A stretch of 64,000 nt of DNA from assembly GCF_003308995.1 (NCBI RefSeq), contig NZ_QFFJ01000003.1, forward strand, positions 300,619-364,618, read 5' to 3'. The position numbers and the translations under genes were made by a program. Below are positions 10,001 through 18,013 of the stretch, piece after piece (position 1 is the stretch's first letter; each line of letters begins with the position of its first letter). The DNA is from Chitinophaga flava (GTDB lineage Bacteria > Bacteroidota > Bacteroidia > Chitinophagales > Chitinophagaceae). The notes below the pieces were generated by a model. The model saw only the letters and a list, made by a program, of their open reading frames with translations, was not told where the DNA came from and did not search any database.

Positions 10001-10874
10001 CGATATAATAGCTGCCTGGAATTATCTGGCCGAGAAAAAGGTAACAGAATATCATGAAGGATTTGAGCCTATCGTAAACTCCACAAAATATTTTTACGAC
10101 AATCCCGTACATGCCCAAACTACCAGGATCGAACAACGAAACTCCAAAAATGAGAATATTTCCGTAACGATGAAATATCCGCTGGATTATACTATCAGCG
10201 GTGCTGCAACCACCCCTGCGTCAAAGGGTATCAGCCTGTTGCAGGAAAAATTCATCGTAACTCCTGTAGTAGAGAAGATAACACGTCTGTCTAATGAAGA
10301 TGGAAGCAATAGCAGAGTAACCAAAGGAACTTATGTGCTGTTTAAACCAGATCAGCCTTTGCCGGATATTGTTCATGAGCTTAACATTGCTTCAGGACTT
10401 ACCGACTTTAAGGCCGCATCCATTACAGCTACAGCAGCTACCATTGATGACAGATACAACCCAATACACTCATTTTACAAATACAATGCAGGAAACGTTC
10501 TTGAATATGGAAAAGTCAACGATGTAAAAACAGTGTACTTGTGGGGATATAAAAATCAGCAGCCTGTCGCGAAAATTATCGGCGCCGATTATAATACAGT
10601 TAAACAATATGTATCGCAGGCGATATTGGACAATCCTCCCAATGATCAAAGACTCAGAGATGAATTGAATAATATCCGTACTGCCTTACCGGATGCATTG
10701 GTAACCACATATACCTATCATCCTTTGTTTGGCATGACAAGTGAAACCGGCCCCAACAAACAGACTGTATATTATGAATACGATGGCCTTGGCAGATTAA
10801 AGCTGATTAAAGATCAGAATGGCAAGATCGTTAAACAGTTTGAATACCAATACCAGCGGCCAGTAACAGAATAA
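7050..10874 (+). CDS. Large secreted YD-repeat protein, first of an RHS pair
   Basis: A 1274-residue protein with a signal peptide (MKYCILSALIAVYCCVLPAG, then LQAQST). The N-terminal region (about 40-110: GEIPVSLYTGVPDISIPIW, SAAYHSGGVKV, WIGLGWALNAGG) is the conserved front of Bacteroidota RHS-type shells. The middle contains cysteine-rich inserts (SCRSCPVVECKEYPAGC; CCKCGAPYAYF; CPPERCGEVPGC). The C-terminus has YD repeats (YYEYDGLGRLKLIKDQNGK). It lacks the RHS core 'DPLG' end and has no variable toxin tip, so it probably acts as a partner or shell for the following protein. Only 19 bp separate the two genes. Its secretion route cannot be told from the sequence; the cysteines suggest an extracytoplasmic location. 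Confidence 0.82.
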   Translation: MKYCILSALIAVYCCVLPAGLQAQSTKEPGSGEYIPQPVAPSPTAASLGKFGEIPVSLYTGVPDISIPIWTVKEGDINLNISAAYHSGGVKVEEDASWIGLGWALNAGGVITRSVRGKPDDEAYLIAAYPKIPDLLLNPDKIGVTPCEAWEGTKFARLVGRGLYDGEPDSYYFNFNGLSGQFVFDQNGIPYTIPYQKLKIERLSKVDWVITTTDGTRYKFGGDDCSEYTQAYSVVYPYYDWGISEKNKDLVMSHYSSWYLKEIESPNGRKVSFEYSDENYQVNSGISQFVYYELQMAPIVKTPDNSSTLSDIKGKRLKRIIYSDGSVSFITDKDREDVMNGQPAARVLGRIEIADAAGNPVKSFVFNTDYFKTAGAPETYLTKRLRLNSIVETAANGIDKAAPYEFTYDAAFTLPAKNSSSQDHWGFFNGKRNKDQFDHPILVPSIVKGYTNETFIGYFDRSCRSCPVVECKEYPAGCVQFNTGLKNFEFNGADRSADFGYAKTGILTAIKYPTGGNTVFEYEPHDYELPNKVYKVVTISNNVLAACHDPNNPPTIDGNTCYVKKSFTPKQSIPADLQPQNTLVPFDLSLAVRLDGNDNKCCKCGAPYAYFKDVTTGKLLIEVYGFSGLSQDPIIDEAIKNGGATFRQGTNVWYFNNVRLEAGHTYEVYARTIDCPPERCGEVPGCPPNQSPRMESYINASFSYRTNEVEAYNGTSSGLRIKRITSNTGPNDTKPVIKQFVYRMSESKNLVSSGVLIDVPIYYDFYTKKGWVPLGQTDVRLNVFAMETFDIKTKLISLTSGSKFALGQSHGSFISYREVQEISCLDNNCTGIPQGRKVTTFTSAADYPDPNAGVFGYVWFPQTYPDNSCPDKFGDPRYLYDWRFITRTAIDRFENYFPYPQKNSMDWKRGLVQQELTYDNQNNLVMKVEYKYNDVADNNNRKVISGLKISRFPLEDEFWKEFRPVGYPPDVLYVKGSHLLYGRYDIIAAWNYLAEKKVTEYHEGFEPIVNSTKYFYDNPVHAQTTRIEQRNSKNENISVTMKYPLDYTISGAATTPASKGISLLQEKFIVTPVVEKITRLSNEDGSNSRVTKGTYVLFKPDQPLPDIVHELNIASGLTDFKAASITATAATIDDRYNPIHSFYKYNAGNVLEYGKVNDVKTVYLWGYKNQQPVAKIIGADYNTVKQYVSQAILDNPPNDQRLRDELNNIRTALPDALVTTYTYHPLFGMTSETGPNKQTVYYEYDGLGRLKLIKDQNGKIVKQFEYQYQRPVTE

Positions 10875-10893
10875 CGTCATACCCTGTACCATT

Positions 10894-13800
10894 ATGAAGA
10901 AGACCTCTTTTGTATTAAAACAGGTTGCACTTGCTGCTTGCCTGATATTAAACCTGCCGGAGATTTCCGCCCAGGCACCGGATGGGTCAAAGCAGCCCAC
11001 TGCAACCGCTTCTCCCCTGCCTCCGGGTTACGGAAATACTGTTATAAATTTTATCCGTACACGGGAGCCCAATATGCCCACCAGCGATAATGCGCTGGTG
11101 GGCAGCACCACCGATATAAAAGCCGTTGCACAGCACACACAATATTTTGATGGACTAGGCCGGCAGTTGCAGACAGTACTCAAAGGTGTCAGCAGTACAG
11201 GGAAGGATCTGGTGGCTCCTGTTGTTTATGATGAACTGGGAAGAGAACAATACAAATACCTTCCTTATGTGCCCCAGACAGGTAATACCAGCGACGGTAG
11301 ATTTAAAGCAAATCCCTTTAATGACCAGCAGTCCTTTTACCAGAATAATGTGGTAAATCCGGGAATGAAAAATGAAAGTGTTTTTTATAGTCAGATAGCG
11401 TATGAAGCTTCTCCTCTGAACAGAGTGATGAATACCTATGCAGCAGGCAACAGCTGGGCGAAAACCGGCGGGGACCGGCCCATAAGAAAACAGTACATGG
11501 CAAACGCAGTCAATGATTCTGTCAGAATATGGAACATATCCGGGAATAATGCTGTTACCAATGCTATATATGCTCCGGGGCAGCTCTACAAAAATGTGAC
11601 CACTGACGAAATGGGCAACCAGGTGATTGAATACGAGAACAAGGATGGTTATCCCGTATTAAAGAAAGTGCAACTGTCTGACAACCCCGGTACGGCACAC
11701 ATGGGATGGCTGTGTACCTATTACGTGTATGATGAACTTAATAACCTCCGCTTTGTCATTCCACCGCTGGCAGTTGAAAAGATCACAGACACCTGGAATT
11801 TTTCCTTAATAGCAGCCGGATTATGTTTTCAGTACCGGTACGATGGAAAAAAACGGCTGACTGAGAGGAAGATCCCCGGCGCCGAATTAATAGAGATGGT
11901 ATATGATATTCGCGACCGGCTGGCCCTTTTCCGTGATGGAAATATGAAAAATGATGGCAGATGGTTAATGACATTCTATGACGGTCTTAACAGACCAAGA
12001 GAAACAGCCTTATACAAGTCTGCTGCTACTAAGGATGCTTTGCAGAACACCATGAACAGCCCACTCGCCGATGCAAATACATCCTATCAGGTACCTGGAA
12101 TAAAAGACCTCGTTGTTGCTGTTCATGACCGCAATACTTATGTAGCTACGAATGCAATAACACTGGATAATGGCTTTGAAGCCGCTAGTGAGATGGAAGC
12201 TTATATTAACCCATCTCTGACTGGCGGAACAGTTAACATACCCGTCTCAAATCCCTTGCCCAACATCCCGCAGCAGGACCTCACACCCCTAACCTACACT
12301 TTCTATGATAAATACAATTTCACCGGAGCGCACCCGGTAACCACTGCGGACTTCAACAAGCTCCAGGCTGGCGACAACCCGTACGCTGAACCGGATGCTT
12401 TACCTGGTAATATGACACAGGGAAATATAACCGGAACAAAAGTAAGGATACTGGACACCGATCAGTGGCTGACCACTACCTTCTTTTATAACGATAAAGG
12501 AAGATCCGTGCAGACTGTCAGTGATAATATTGCCGGTGGAAAGGAGACACTCAGCACTTTATATGATTTTAGCGGAAAAGTACTCAGCACCTTTCTTCGT
12601 CATACCAATCCACGCAGTGGTGCTACCCCACAAACCAACGTGCTGACGATGCTCAGCTACGATGCTGCCGGAAGGCCCGTGAGTGTGAAGAAAAAAATAA
12701 ATGATGATCCTGCACTGGAAAGGATAATTGCAGCGAGTGATTATGATGAACTGGGACAGCTCAAAACAAAAGCCCTTGGTGTAAAAGCCAATGGTCAGGC
12801 TATTGAGCAGCTGACTTACGAGTACAATATCCGTGGCTGGATGAAGAGTATCAACAAAGACTATTTGAATGGCAGTAGTAGTCTGTCTCACTTCGGCCAG
12901 GAGCTTGTTTATGATTTCGGTTTCAGCAACCATACCTATAACGGCAATATCGCCGGTGTCCGCTGGAAAGGCTGGAATGACCCGCTGGTAAGAGCTTACG
13001 GTTATAGTTACGACAAAACAAACAGGCTTACCAGAGGAGATTTCTCACAACAGAATGTAGCAGGTGGAAATTGGACAAAGGATAAAATGGATTTCACGGT
13101 AGAAGAAATCGCCTATGATGCCAATGGTAATATTATGAGAATGGCCCAGAGAGGAATGGATGGCATTGCGTCCCCTGTCATGCTGGATCAACTGACATAC
13201 AAATACGAAGACAATAGCAATAAACTGTTGCTGGTAAAGGATGATAGCCCCGTTGCATCTCAACTCGGTGATTTCAAGGACGGTAATAAAAACGGAAATG
13301 ATTACGAGTATGATCTGAACGGCAACCTTAAAAAAGACCTGAACAAGGATATTTCATCCATCAGGTATAATCACCTGAATCTCCCGGCAGTAATTACCAG
13401 TGGTAAAGGCGACATCATTTATCAGTATGATGCCCTGGGAAATAAGGTACAGAAGATAGTGACAGATAAAACAACAACACCTGTCCAAACTATCACCACC
13501 AGCTATATAGGTAGTTCCTTATACCAGAACGATACGCTTAAGTTCCTGGGTCATGAAGAAGGCCGTGTACGGCTGAAATATAAGACAGGTAACCCTCCGG
13601 CTTATGTGTATGATTATTTCGTGAAAGATCATCTGGGTAATACCCGCCTGGTACTCACTGAAGAAAATGATATATCTACCTATGCTGCTACCATGGAAGT
13701 TCCTGCAGCTGCCCGCGAAAATGCCTTATTCAGCAATATTGATGTCACCCGTGTTCCAAAGCCGGTTGGTTATCCCGCAGGCAGCAACAATACCAAAAAC

Positions 13801-15300
13801 GAATCTGTAGCCCGGCTAAATGCCAAAGATGGTGGAAAGAAAATTGGTCCTGCTATTGTACTGCGTGTGATGGCAGGCGACACTGTCCGGATCGGCGCCC
13901 ATGCGTTTTATAAATCGCAGGGCCCCAATCAGAAGCGGCCCTCCGATGCTACTCCCGAAAATATGCTTGCTGACCTCATACAGGCATTCGGAGGAAATAA
14001 TATATCTTCAGCTGAACATACTGCGGGTGCAGTAAACAATCAATCACTCTTCAATACCAACTTCTATAATCATGATTACAGAAGATTAAAGGAAAAAAGT
14101 CCGGATGAAAACAAAGCCGACAAACCTAAGGCTTACCTGAATTTCGTACTATTCGATGATCAGCTGAAGCTGGTAGAGGACAACAGCGGCCTGAAACAGG
14201 TGAAGGGAGAACCGGACCAGCTCCAGACCTTGGCTGTAAACCCAATGCCGGTTAAGAAGAGCGGTTTCCTGTATGTTTATACCAGCAATGAAAGCGCTCA
14301 GGATGTATTTTTTGATAACGTTGTGGTGACGCAAACAACGGGTAAAGTGATAGAAGAAACACATTATTACCCGTTTGGGCTGACTATGGCCGGTATCAGC
14401 AGCAACGCCCTGAAAGGAAAGAACTATCCCGAAAACAGAATGAAGTATAATGGGAAAGAGCTGCAGAACAAGGAATTCAGTGATGGCAATGGGATGGAGT
14501 GGTATGATTATGGTGCCCGCATGTATGATGTACAACTGGGAAGATGGAATATGATAGATCCATTGTCTGAAATGTATCAGCAGTATACGCCCTATAACTA
14601 TGTCTTTAATAATCCGGTGGGAATGATTGATCCGGATGGCCGGGAAGTGAAGTCTACCCATACCGATTCATTGGGAAAGGTACTGGCTGTTTTTAACGAT
14701 GGAGACCTGGGCGTTTATAAACATGATGATGCGACTACCGCAGATGAGGTGCGCACCAAAAGGCAGGAAACAAAGTCTACCGATGGTGGCGGTACAAAAA
14801 TGGGAACAACAGAGTACTGGGATGAGTTTATAGACCCCGATACCTATGAGGCGAAAGGCAGGATTATGTTTGGAGAGTCCTGGGACAAAGCCATCAAGGA
14901 TAAACACGAACTGGCAAAAAGTTATGGCAACTTAGTTGTAGTTGGGCAGCGGTCTAAACTTAACCAGCCACTAGACCTCAAGAATGATGTTAACTATGCA
15001 CCACATGGAATCATGACCGGCAAGCTGTTGAACGGAAAATATGCATCGGCAAGATCAGCAGGGAACTACCTTGCCGGCTATAATGGCAGGGAAATCACTA
15101 TGTTTGGGGGATACGCCGGGAATATAAGCTTTGACACCTATATGAGATTAGCAGGAGCATTGCAACAAGGACATTATAATAAATGGAATGCAGCAATGAT
15201 ATTACTGTTCAAAGTGGAATATGGCCCTGCGCCCTGGTTTGGGGAAATGGAATATACCGGCAGAATGGTAAAGAAAGGTTGGCAACATTCAAGCAAATAA
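10894..15300 (+). CDS. DUF6443/RHS repeat-associated core protein with variable C-terminal domain (putative polymorphic toxin)
   Basis: A 1468-residue secreted protein. It has a signal peptide (MKKTSFVLKQVALAACLILN, then LPEISAQ), then a DUF6443-like region (NFIRTREPNMP; TQYFDGLGRQLQTV) and many YD-type repeats (YDELGREQYKYLP, YDELGQLKTKALG, YDANGNIMRMAQRG, YQYDALGNKVQKI). The RHS core lies near 1200-1250 (MYDVQLGRWNMIDPLSE, YTPYNYVFNNPVGMIDPDGR). After this PDGR mark, about 220 residues differ from the repeats and form a separate C-terminal domain with N-Y-L-A-G-Y-N-G and YGPAPWFGEMEYTG. This is where polymorphic toxins carry their effector. I cannot assign its activity with confidence. The next gene starts 2 bp after the stop, as expected of an immunity gene. 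Confidence 0.85.
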   Translation: MKKTSFVLKQVALAACLILNLPEISAQAPDGSKQPTATASPLPPGYGNTVINFIRTREPNMPTSDNALVGSTTDIKAVAQHTQYFDGLGRQLQTVLKGVSSTGKDLVAPVVYDELGREQYKYLPYVPQTGNTSDGRFKANPFNDQQSFYQNNVVNPGMKNESVFYSQIAYEASPLNRVMNTYAAGNSWAKTGGDRPIRKQYMANAVNDSVRIWNISGNNAVTNAIYAPGQLYKNVTTDEMGNQVIEYENKDGYPVLKKVQLSDNPGTAHMGWLCTYYVYDELNNLRFVIPPLAVEKITDTWNFSLIAAGLCFQYRYDGKKRLTERKIPGAELIEMVYDIRDRLALFRDGNMKNDGRWLMTFYDGLNRPRETALYKSAATKDALQNTMNSPLADANTSYQVPGIKDLVVAVHDRNTYVATNAITLDNGFEAASEMEAYINPSLTGGTVNIPVSNPLPNIPQQDLTPLTYTFYDKYNFTGAHPVTTADFNKLQAGDNPYAEPDALPGNMTQGNITGTKVRILDTDQWLTTTFFYNDKGRSVQTVSDNIAGGKETLSTLYDFSGKVLSTFLRHTNPRSGATPQTNVLTMLSYDAAGRPVSVKKKINDDPALERIIAASDYDELGQLKTKALGVKANGQAIEQLTYEYNIRGWMKSINKDYLNGSSSLSHFGQELVYDFGFSNHTYNGNIAGVRWKGWNDPLVRAYGYSYDKTNRLTRGDFSQQNVAGGNWTKDKMDFTVEEIAYDANGNIMRMAQRGMDGIASPVMLDQLTYKYEDNSNKLLLVKDDSPVASQLGDFKDGNKNGNDYEYDLNGNLKKDLNKDISSIRYNHLNLPAVITSGKGDIIYQYDALGNKVQKIVTDKTTTPVQTITTSYIGSSLYQNDTLKFLGHEEGRVRLKYKTGNPPAYVYDYFVKDHLGNTRLVLTEENDISTYAATMEVPAAARENALFSNIDVTRVPKPVGYPAGSNNTKNESVARLNAKDGGKKIGPAIVLRVMAGDTVRIGAHAFYKSQGPNQKRPSDATPENMLADLIQAFGGNNISSAEHTAGAVNNQSLFNTNFYNHDYRRLKEKSPDENKADKPKAYLNFVLFDDQLKLVEDNSGLKQVKGEPDQLQTLAVNPMPVKKSGFLYVYTSNESAQDVFFDNVVVTQTTGKVIEETHYYPFGLTMAGISSNALKGKNYPENRMKYNGKELQNKEFSDGNGMEWYDYGARMYDVQLGRWNMIDPLSEMYQQYTPYNYVFNNPVGMIDPDGREVKSTHTDSLGKVLAVFNDGDLGVYKHDDATTADEVRTKRQETKSTDGGGTKMGTTEYWDEFIDPDTYEAKGRIMFGESWDKAIKDKHELAKSYGNLVVVGQRSKLNQPLDLKNDVNYAPHGIMTGKLLNGKYASARSAGNYLAGYNGREITMFGGYAGNISFDTYMRLAGALQQGHYNKWNAAMILLFKVEYGPAPWFGEMEYTGRMVKKGWQHSSK

Positions 15301-15302
15301 GT

Positions 15303-15749
15303 ATGGGTAAATTTAAATCGTATGTATTAGCGCTCATTTTACTGGTATTGCTGGGAGCATTGACACTTTATCTGGTTATCCCCGGAAAAGATGCTTTCGA
15401 GGAATATAGGATTATCCGGGTAGCTGCAACGGATAAAAAAGAGGCTGTTTTTATCCGTCAGAAGATATGGGGGCTGACCAGTGATCACCGCATTGTCTAC
15501 ATCACTGCAAGCAAAGAGGATAAGAAGGACCCTGATGGGAAAACAGATTATATATTTAACGGATTTTCATCCGTGTTCTATAAACAGGAAAAGGATACCA
15601 TCTTTATATTCTGTTCTGTTCCGTCCGACATTCCTCCAAACTGGAACAGTCCGTATCATGTGGTCCAGGTGAAATTGAACAATCCGGATGAAATGGATTT
15701 GCTGGATAAAGAAAATTATAAAAAGAAAGCACTGATACTTGTTAACTAG
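15303..15749 (+). CDS. Small membrane-anchored protein, candidate immunity protein
   Basis: A 148-residue protein. I start it at the ATG at 15303, two bases after the RHS gene's stop; this gives one N-terminal transmembrane helix (SYVLALILLVLLGALTLYLV) and a 115-residue soluble domain, presumably periplasmic. The domain is rich in charged residues and short strands (YRIIRVAATDKKEAVFIRQK, RIVYITASKEDKK, DTIFIFCSVPSDIPPNW). I do not recognise a family. Its immediate position behind a toxin-like C-terminal domain, its small size and membrane anchor make immunity to that domain the simplest explanation, but this is inference from gene order alone. A strong hairpin follows the stop. Confidence 0.72.
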   Translation: MGKFKSYVLALILLVLLGALTLYLVIPGKDAFEEYRIIRVAATDKKEAVFIRQKIWGLTSDHRIVYITASKEDKKDPDGKTDYIFNGFSSVFYKQEKDTIFIFCSVPSDIPPNWNSPYHVVQVKLNNPDEMDLLDKENYKKKALILVN

Positions 15750-15779
15750 TTCCCCGGACTGAGGTCCAGGGCTAAAATT

Positions 15780-15834
15780 GTAACGCCAATATCAAGCCTC
15801 CCGGCCATCCCGGGCGGCCTGATATTGGCGTTAC
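15780..15834 (+). terminator. Long hairpin terminator after the RHS locus
   Basis: GTAACGCCAATATCA (15780-15794) pairs perfectly with TGATATTGGCGTTAC (15820-15834). The stem continues inward with GGCC/GGG-rich sequence and wobble pairs to about 25 bp. There is no long T-run after it (GCTTATCATC), so termination efficiency is uncertain. Confidence 0.65.
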
Positions 15835-15857
15835 GCTTATCATCTAATAAAAATAAA

Positions 15858-15889
15858 TTTGCGCAGTTAAATAGTTGCACTTATATTTG
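15858..15889 (+). promoter_or_regulatory. Bacteroidota-type promoter of the ArsR/VOC/SRPBCC operon
   Basis: TTTG at 15858-15861 and TATATTTG at 15882-15889, separated by 20 nt, match the Bacteroidota consensus TTTG-N19-TAnnTTTG. The -7 box ends 20 bp before the ATG at 15910, giving a very short leader. Confidence 0.78.
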
Positions 15890-15909
15890 CAGTCAAATGG
15901 CTGCGCAAA
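15858..15909. promoter_or_regulatory. Candidate autoregulatory operator (9-bp inverted repeat around the promoter)
   Basis: TTTGCGCAG (15858-15866) and CTGCGCAAA (15901-15909) are perfect inverted copies. They enclose the whole promoter and end at the base before the ArsR start codon. The placement suits repression by the ArsR-type dimer encoded immediately downstream, but the 34-nt gap between arms is long for one dimer, so two sites or looping are possible. Confidence 0.5.
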
Positions 15910-16248
15910 ATGGAAACTCGTAGAGATGTATTTCAAGCAATAGCAGACCCAACCCGCAGGGCGATTTTGGGCCTGGTAGCTTTGCAGGCAATGACCCCTG
16001 GTGCAATTGCTGAAAACTTTAACTCATCAAGACAAACGATCTCAAAGCACATTCAGATTTTGAACGAATGTGAATTACTGAACCAAACTCAATCAGGCCG
16101 GGAAATCTATTATCATTTCAATCCTTCAAAAATGAAAGAAATAGCAGATTGGCTGGATCCATACCGGAAACTATGGGAAGGCAGGTTGTCGGCAATGGAT
16201 GACTTACTTACGGAAATGCAAACAAAAAAAGGAAAATCAAAAAAATAG
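15910..16248 (+). CDS. ArsR-family winged-helix transcriptional regulator
   Basis: A 112-residue DNA-binding protein. The start RRDVFQAIADPTRRAILGLV is the typical first helix pair of ArsR/SmtB regulators of the group that controls SRPBCC genes. The recognition helix is in NSSRQTISKHIQILNECELL, and the wing in TQSGREIYYHFNP. There are no metal-binding cysteine pairs (CxC), so it is not an evident metal sensor. It leads an operon with a VOC protein and an AHSA1-type SRPBCC protein, a combination common in bacteria where the regulator represses its own operon. The flanking inverted repeat at the promoter supports autoregulation. Confidence 0.9.
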   Translation: METRRDVFQAIADPTRRAILGLVALQAMTPGAIAENFNSSRQTISKHIQILNECELLNQTQSGREIYYHFNPSKMKEIADWLDPYRKLWEGRLSAMDDLLTEMQTKKGKSKK

Positions 16249-16275
16249 TTTACTCACAATCTAAAATCATAAAAA

Positions 16276-16701
16276 ATGAACAAACAAATGTATCCATGCT
16301 TATGGTTTGATGGTCAGGCCAGAGCAGCAGCAGATTTTTACTGCACCATTTTTCCTGATTCAAAAATAATCAACGATTCCGGGATGGTTGTAAATTTTGA
16401 GCTCAACGGGCAGTTCTTCATGGGCTTAAACGGAGGTGATAACTTTAAATTTAATGAAGCTGTTTCTTTCGTTATTCCATGTAAAGACCAGGAAGAAATT
16501 GATCACTATTGGTATAAACTTATTGCAGACGGAGGAAAGGAAGGTAATTGCGGATGGTGTAAAGATAAATTCGGGTTTTCCTGGCAGGTAGTTCCTACAA
16601 TATTGAGCGAGCTGATGTCAAATCCCGAAAAAGGACAACGTGTTATGCAGGCTTTTCTAAAAATGAAAAAATTTGATATTGAAGCCTTACAAAATGCCTG
16701 A
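16276..16701 (+). CDS. VOC-superfamily protein (PhnB/3-demethylubiquinone methyltransferase-like)
   Basis: A 141-residue cytoplasmic protein. It opens with MNKQMYPCLWFDGQARAAAD followed by FYCTIFPDSKI, the hallmark of PhnB-like VOC proteins, and has the usual GGDNFKFNEAVSF and CGWCKDKFGFSWQVVP segments. VOC proteins use paired beta-alpha-beta-beta-beta units, often with a metal, but this subgroup has no settled reaction. The gene starts 27 bp after the ArsR gene and is followed after 49 bp by the SRPBCC gene, so the three are probably co-transcribed. The name '3-demethylubiquinone methyltransferase' found for such proteins is historical and should not be read as function. Confidence 0.88.
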   Translation: MNKQMYPCLWFDGQARAAADFYCTIFPDSKIINDSGMVVNFELNGQFFMGLNGGDNFKFNEAVSFVIPCKDQEEIDHYWYKLIADGGKEGNCGWCKDKFGFSWQVVPTILSELMSNPEKGQRVMQAFLKMKKFDIEALQNA

Positions 16702-16750
16702 GAGCGGGAACTAAGACTGTTCATTAATTTACTTATATCATCACGCAAAT

Positions 16751-17227
16751 ATGGCAAAGCAAATTGAAGTTACCAGAATATTTAATGCGCCTATTGAAAT
16801 GGTTTGGGAAATTTGGACAGATCCTGAATTAGTAAAGCGTTGGTGGGGCCCCAAACATTATATATCACCTGTAGCGAGAATTGATTTTCGCATAGGAGGT
16901 AAATCCCTGGTAAGCATGAAGGCTCCGCTGGAAATGGGTGGTCAGGAGTTTTTTTCGATCTGGGAATATATAAAAATTGTTCCCTTAAAAACAATTGAGT
17001 TTATTCAAAATCTGGCTGATGAAAACGGTAATAAAACCGATCCTGCAAAACTGGGTATGCCTTCAGATTTTCCTCTTGATATAAAAACTGTCGTAACCTT
17101 TAAAGCAGTCTCGGATAAAAAAACAGAGATGACTGTTACTGAATATGCAGAATTTGGTACGATAAGCCACTTCGCACAAATTGGCCTGGAACAAAGTATG
17201 GAAAAAATGGTTGCTATTTTTAGTTAA
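16751..17227 (+). CDS. AHSA1-type SRPBCC-domain protein
   Basis: A 158-residue protein of the START/Bet v1-like fold. The diagnostic start is TRIFNAPIEMVWEIWTDPEL followed by VKRWWGPKHY; it ends with GLEQSMEKMVAIF, the C-terminal helix of the fold. Such proteins bind hydrophobic ligands in a central cavity, and in this operon type (ArsR, VOC, SRPBCC) their ligand is not known. Length is normal for the family. It is last of the operon; no clear terminator follows before the convergent CPBP-like gene. Confidence 0.9.
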   Translation: MAKQIEVTRIFNAPIEMVWEIWTDPELVKRWWGPKHYISPVARIDFRIGGKSLVSMKAPLEMGGQEFFSIWEYIKIVPLKTIEFIQNLADENGNKTDPAKLGMPSDFPLDIKTVVTFKAVSDKKTEMTVTEYAEFGTISHFAQIGLEQSMEKMVAIFS

Positions 17228-17321
17228 TGAGAACATAATAACAGCACTATAGAGATAGGAAAATCAAAATAGAATCATCGGTAAAAATCATTTAAAATAA
17301 CATTTGTTTCACGATCAATAT

Positions 17322-17813
17322 CTATATACCCGCCAGGTAATAGTTCCATAGTAGGGCCAGCCCATTGTACAGCAAATGCACCAGCATTGTGGTAGTGAAA
17401 GCAGGCCGGTTCTGTTCCTTGGACCGGGCATAACAATAGGCCAGGATGATGCCGGGAAAATACATGGTTAACACATAGCCATTGGAATAACTATGGCTGA
17501 AAGCGAAGAACAGCGAGGACGCAATAATATAGCAGTGCAGAAACCACCTATGCAGGCCCTTTTTAAAAATGCCGGTGATCGCATAGGGTATAGCCTGGAA
17601 AATAAGGGTCTCTATCGGTGGAGCAAGTAATATCATTACGCTGATTCGTTCTGTCATGCTTTTAGGCCGGTACCCGCCAACATCCACCCCCAGGCCGTAG
17701 AGGACAAGACTTATCAGGATAGCATACAGAAAACTAATCAAGACCGATATTAATATTAACCGGAAATCGATCCTGCCTCTTGGTATTGGGTTAGTATCCA
17801 TTTTTACTGGCAT
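17322..17813 (-). CDS. CPBP-family membrane protein, putative intramembrane protease with altered motif 1
   Basis: A 163-residue integral membrane protein with about four to five hydrophobic segments (LILISVLISFLYAILISLVL; MILLAPPIETLIFQAIPYAI; WFLHCYIIASSLFFAFSHSY; LTMYFPGIILAYCYA; LVHLLYNGLALLWNYYL). CPBP (Abi) motifs are recognisable: E68-T-x-x-x-Q73 in place of EExxxR, FxxxH at F103/H107, and HxxxN at H146/N150. The two later motifs are intact, but the second Glu and the Arg of motif 1 are changed. It is shorter than most CPBP proteases. Family members process prenylated or other membrane substrates, or serve in bacteriocin self-protection. Activity is uncertain. A second Met at residue 5 could also be the start. 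Confidence 0.72.
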   Translation of the reverse strand: MPVKMDTNPIPRGRIDFRLILISVLISFLYAILISLVLYGLGVDVGGYRPKSMTERISVMILLAPPIETLIFQAIPYAITGIFKKGLHRWFLHCYIIASSLFFAFSHSYSNGYVLTMYFPGIILAYCYARSKEQNRPAFTTTMLVHLLYNGLALLWNYYLAGI

Positions 17814-17920
17814 AGGTTTAAGCCGGGAAATTACACAAAGGCACTGTATTTTACACCCTACCGGTAGTTTTTATTTTTGCGTGTCCTCTTAACTTTTCTG
17901 CGTGATTATATGCTAAACAA

Positions 17921-17954
17921 AAGAGCCTTTCAAGTTCTCACTTGAAAGGCTCTT
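17921..17954 (-). terminator. Perfect 15-bp terminator after the WG-repeat genes
   Basis: AAGAGCCTTTCAAGT (17921-17935) pairs perfectly with ACTTGAAAGGCTCTT (17940-17954) around a 4-nt loop. On the minus strand it is followed by a TTTGTTTAG tract. It lies 60 bp beyond the stop of the minus-strand gene ending at 18014. Confidence 0.85.
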
Positions 17955-18013
17955 GTTAACTGCCCCACAGGCCATCATGAACGCCCAGAGCCACCAAATA
18001 AAGTTTTCTCTTT

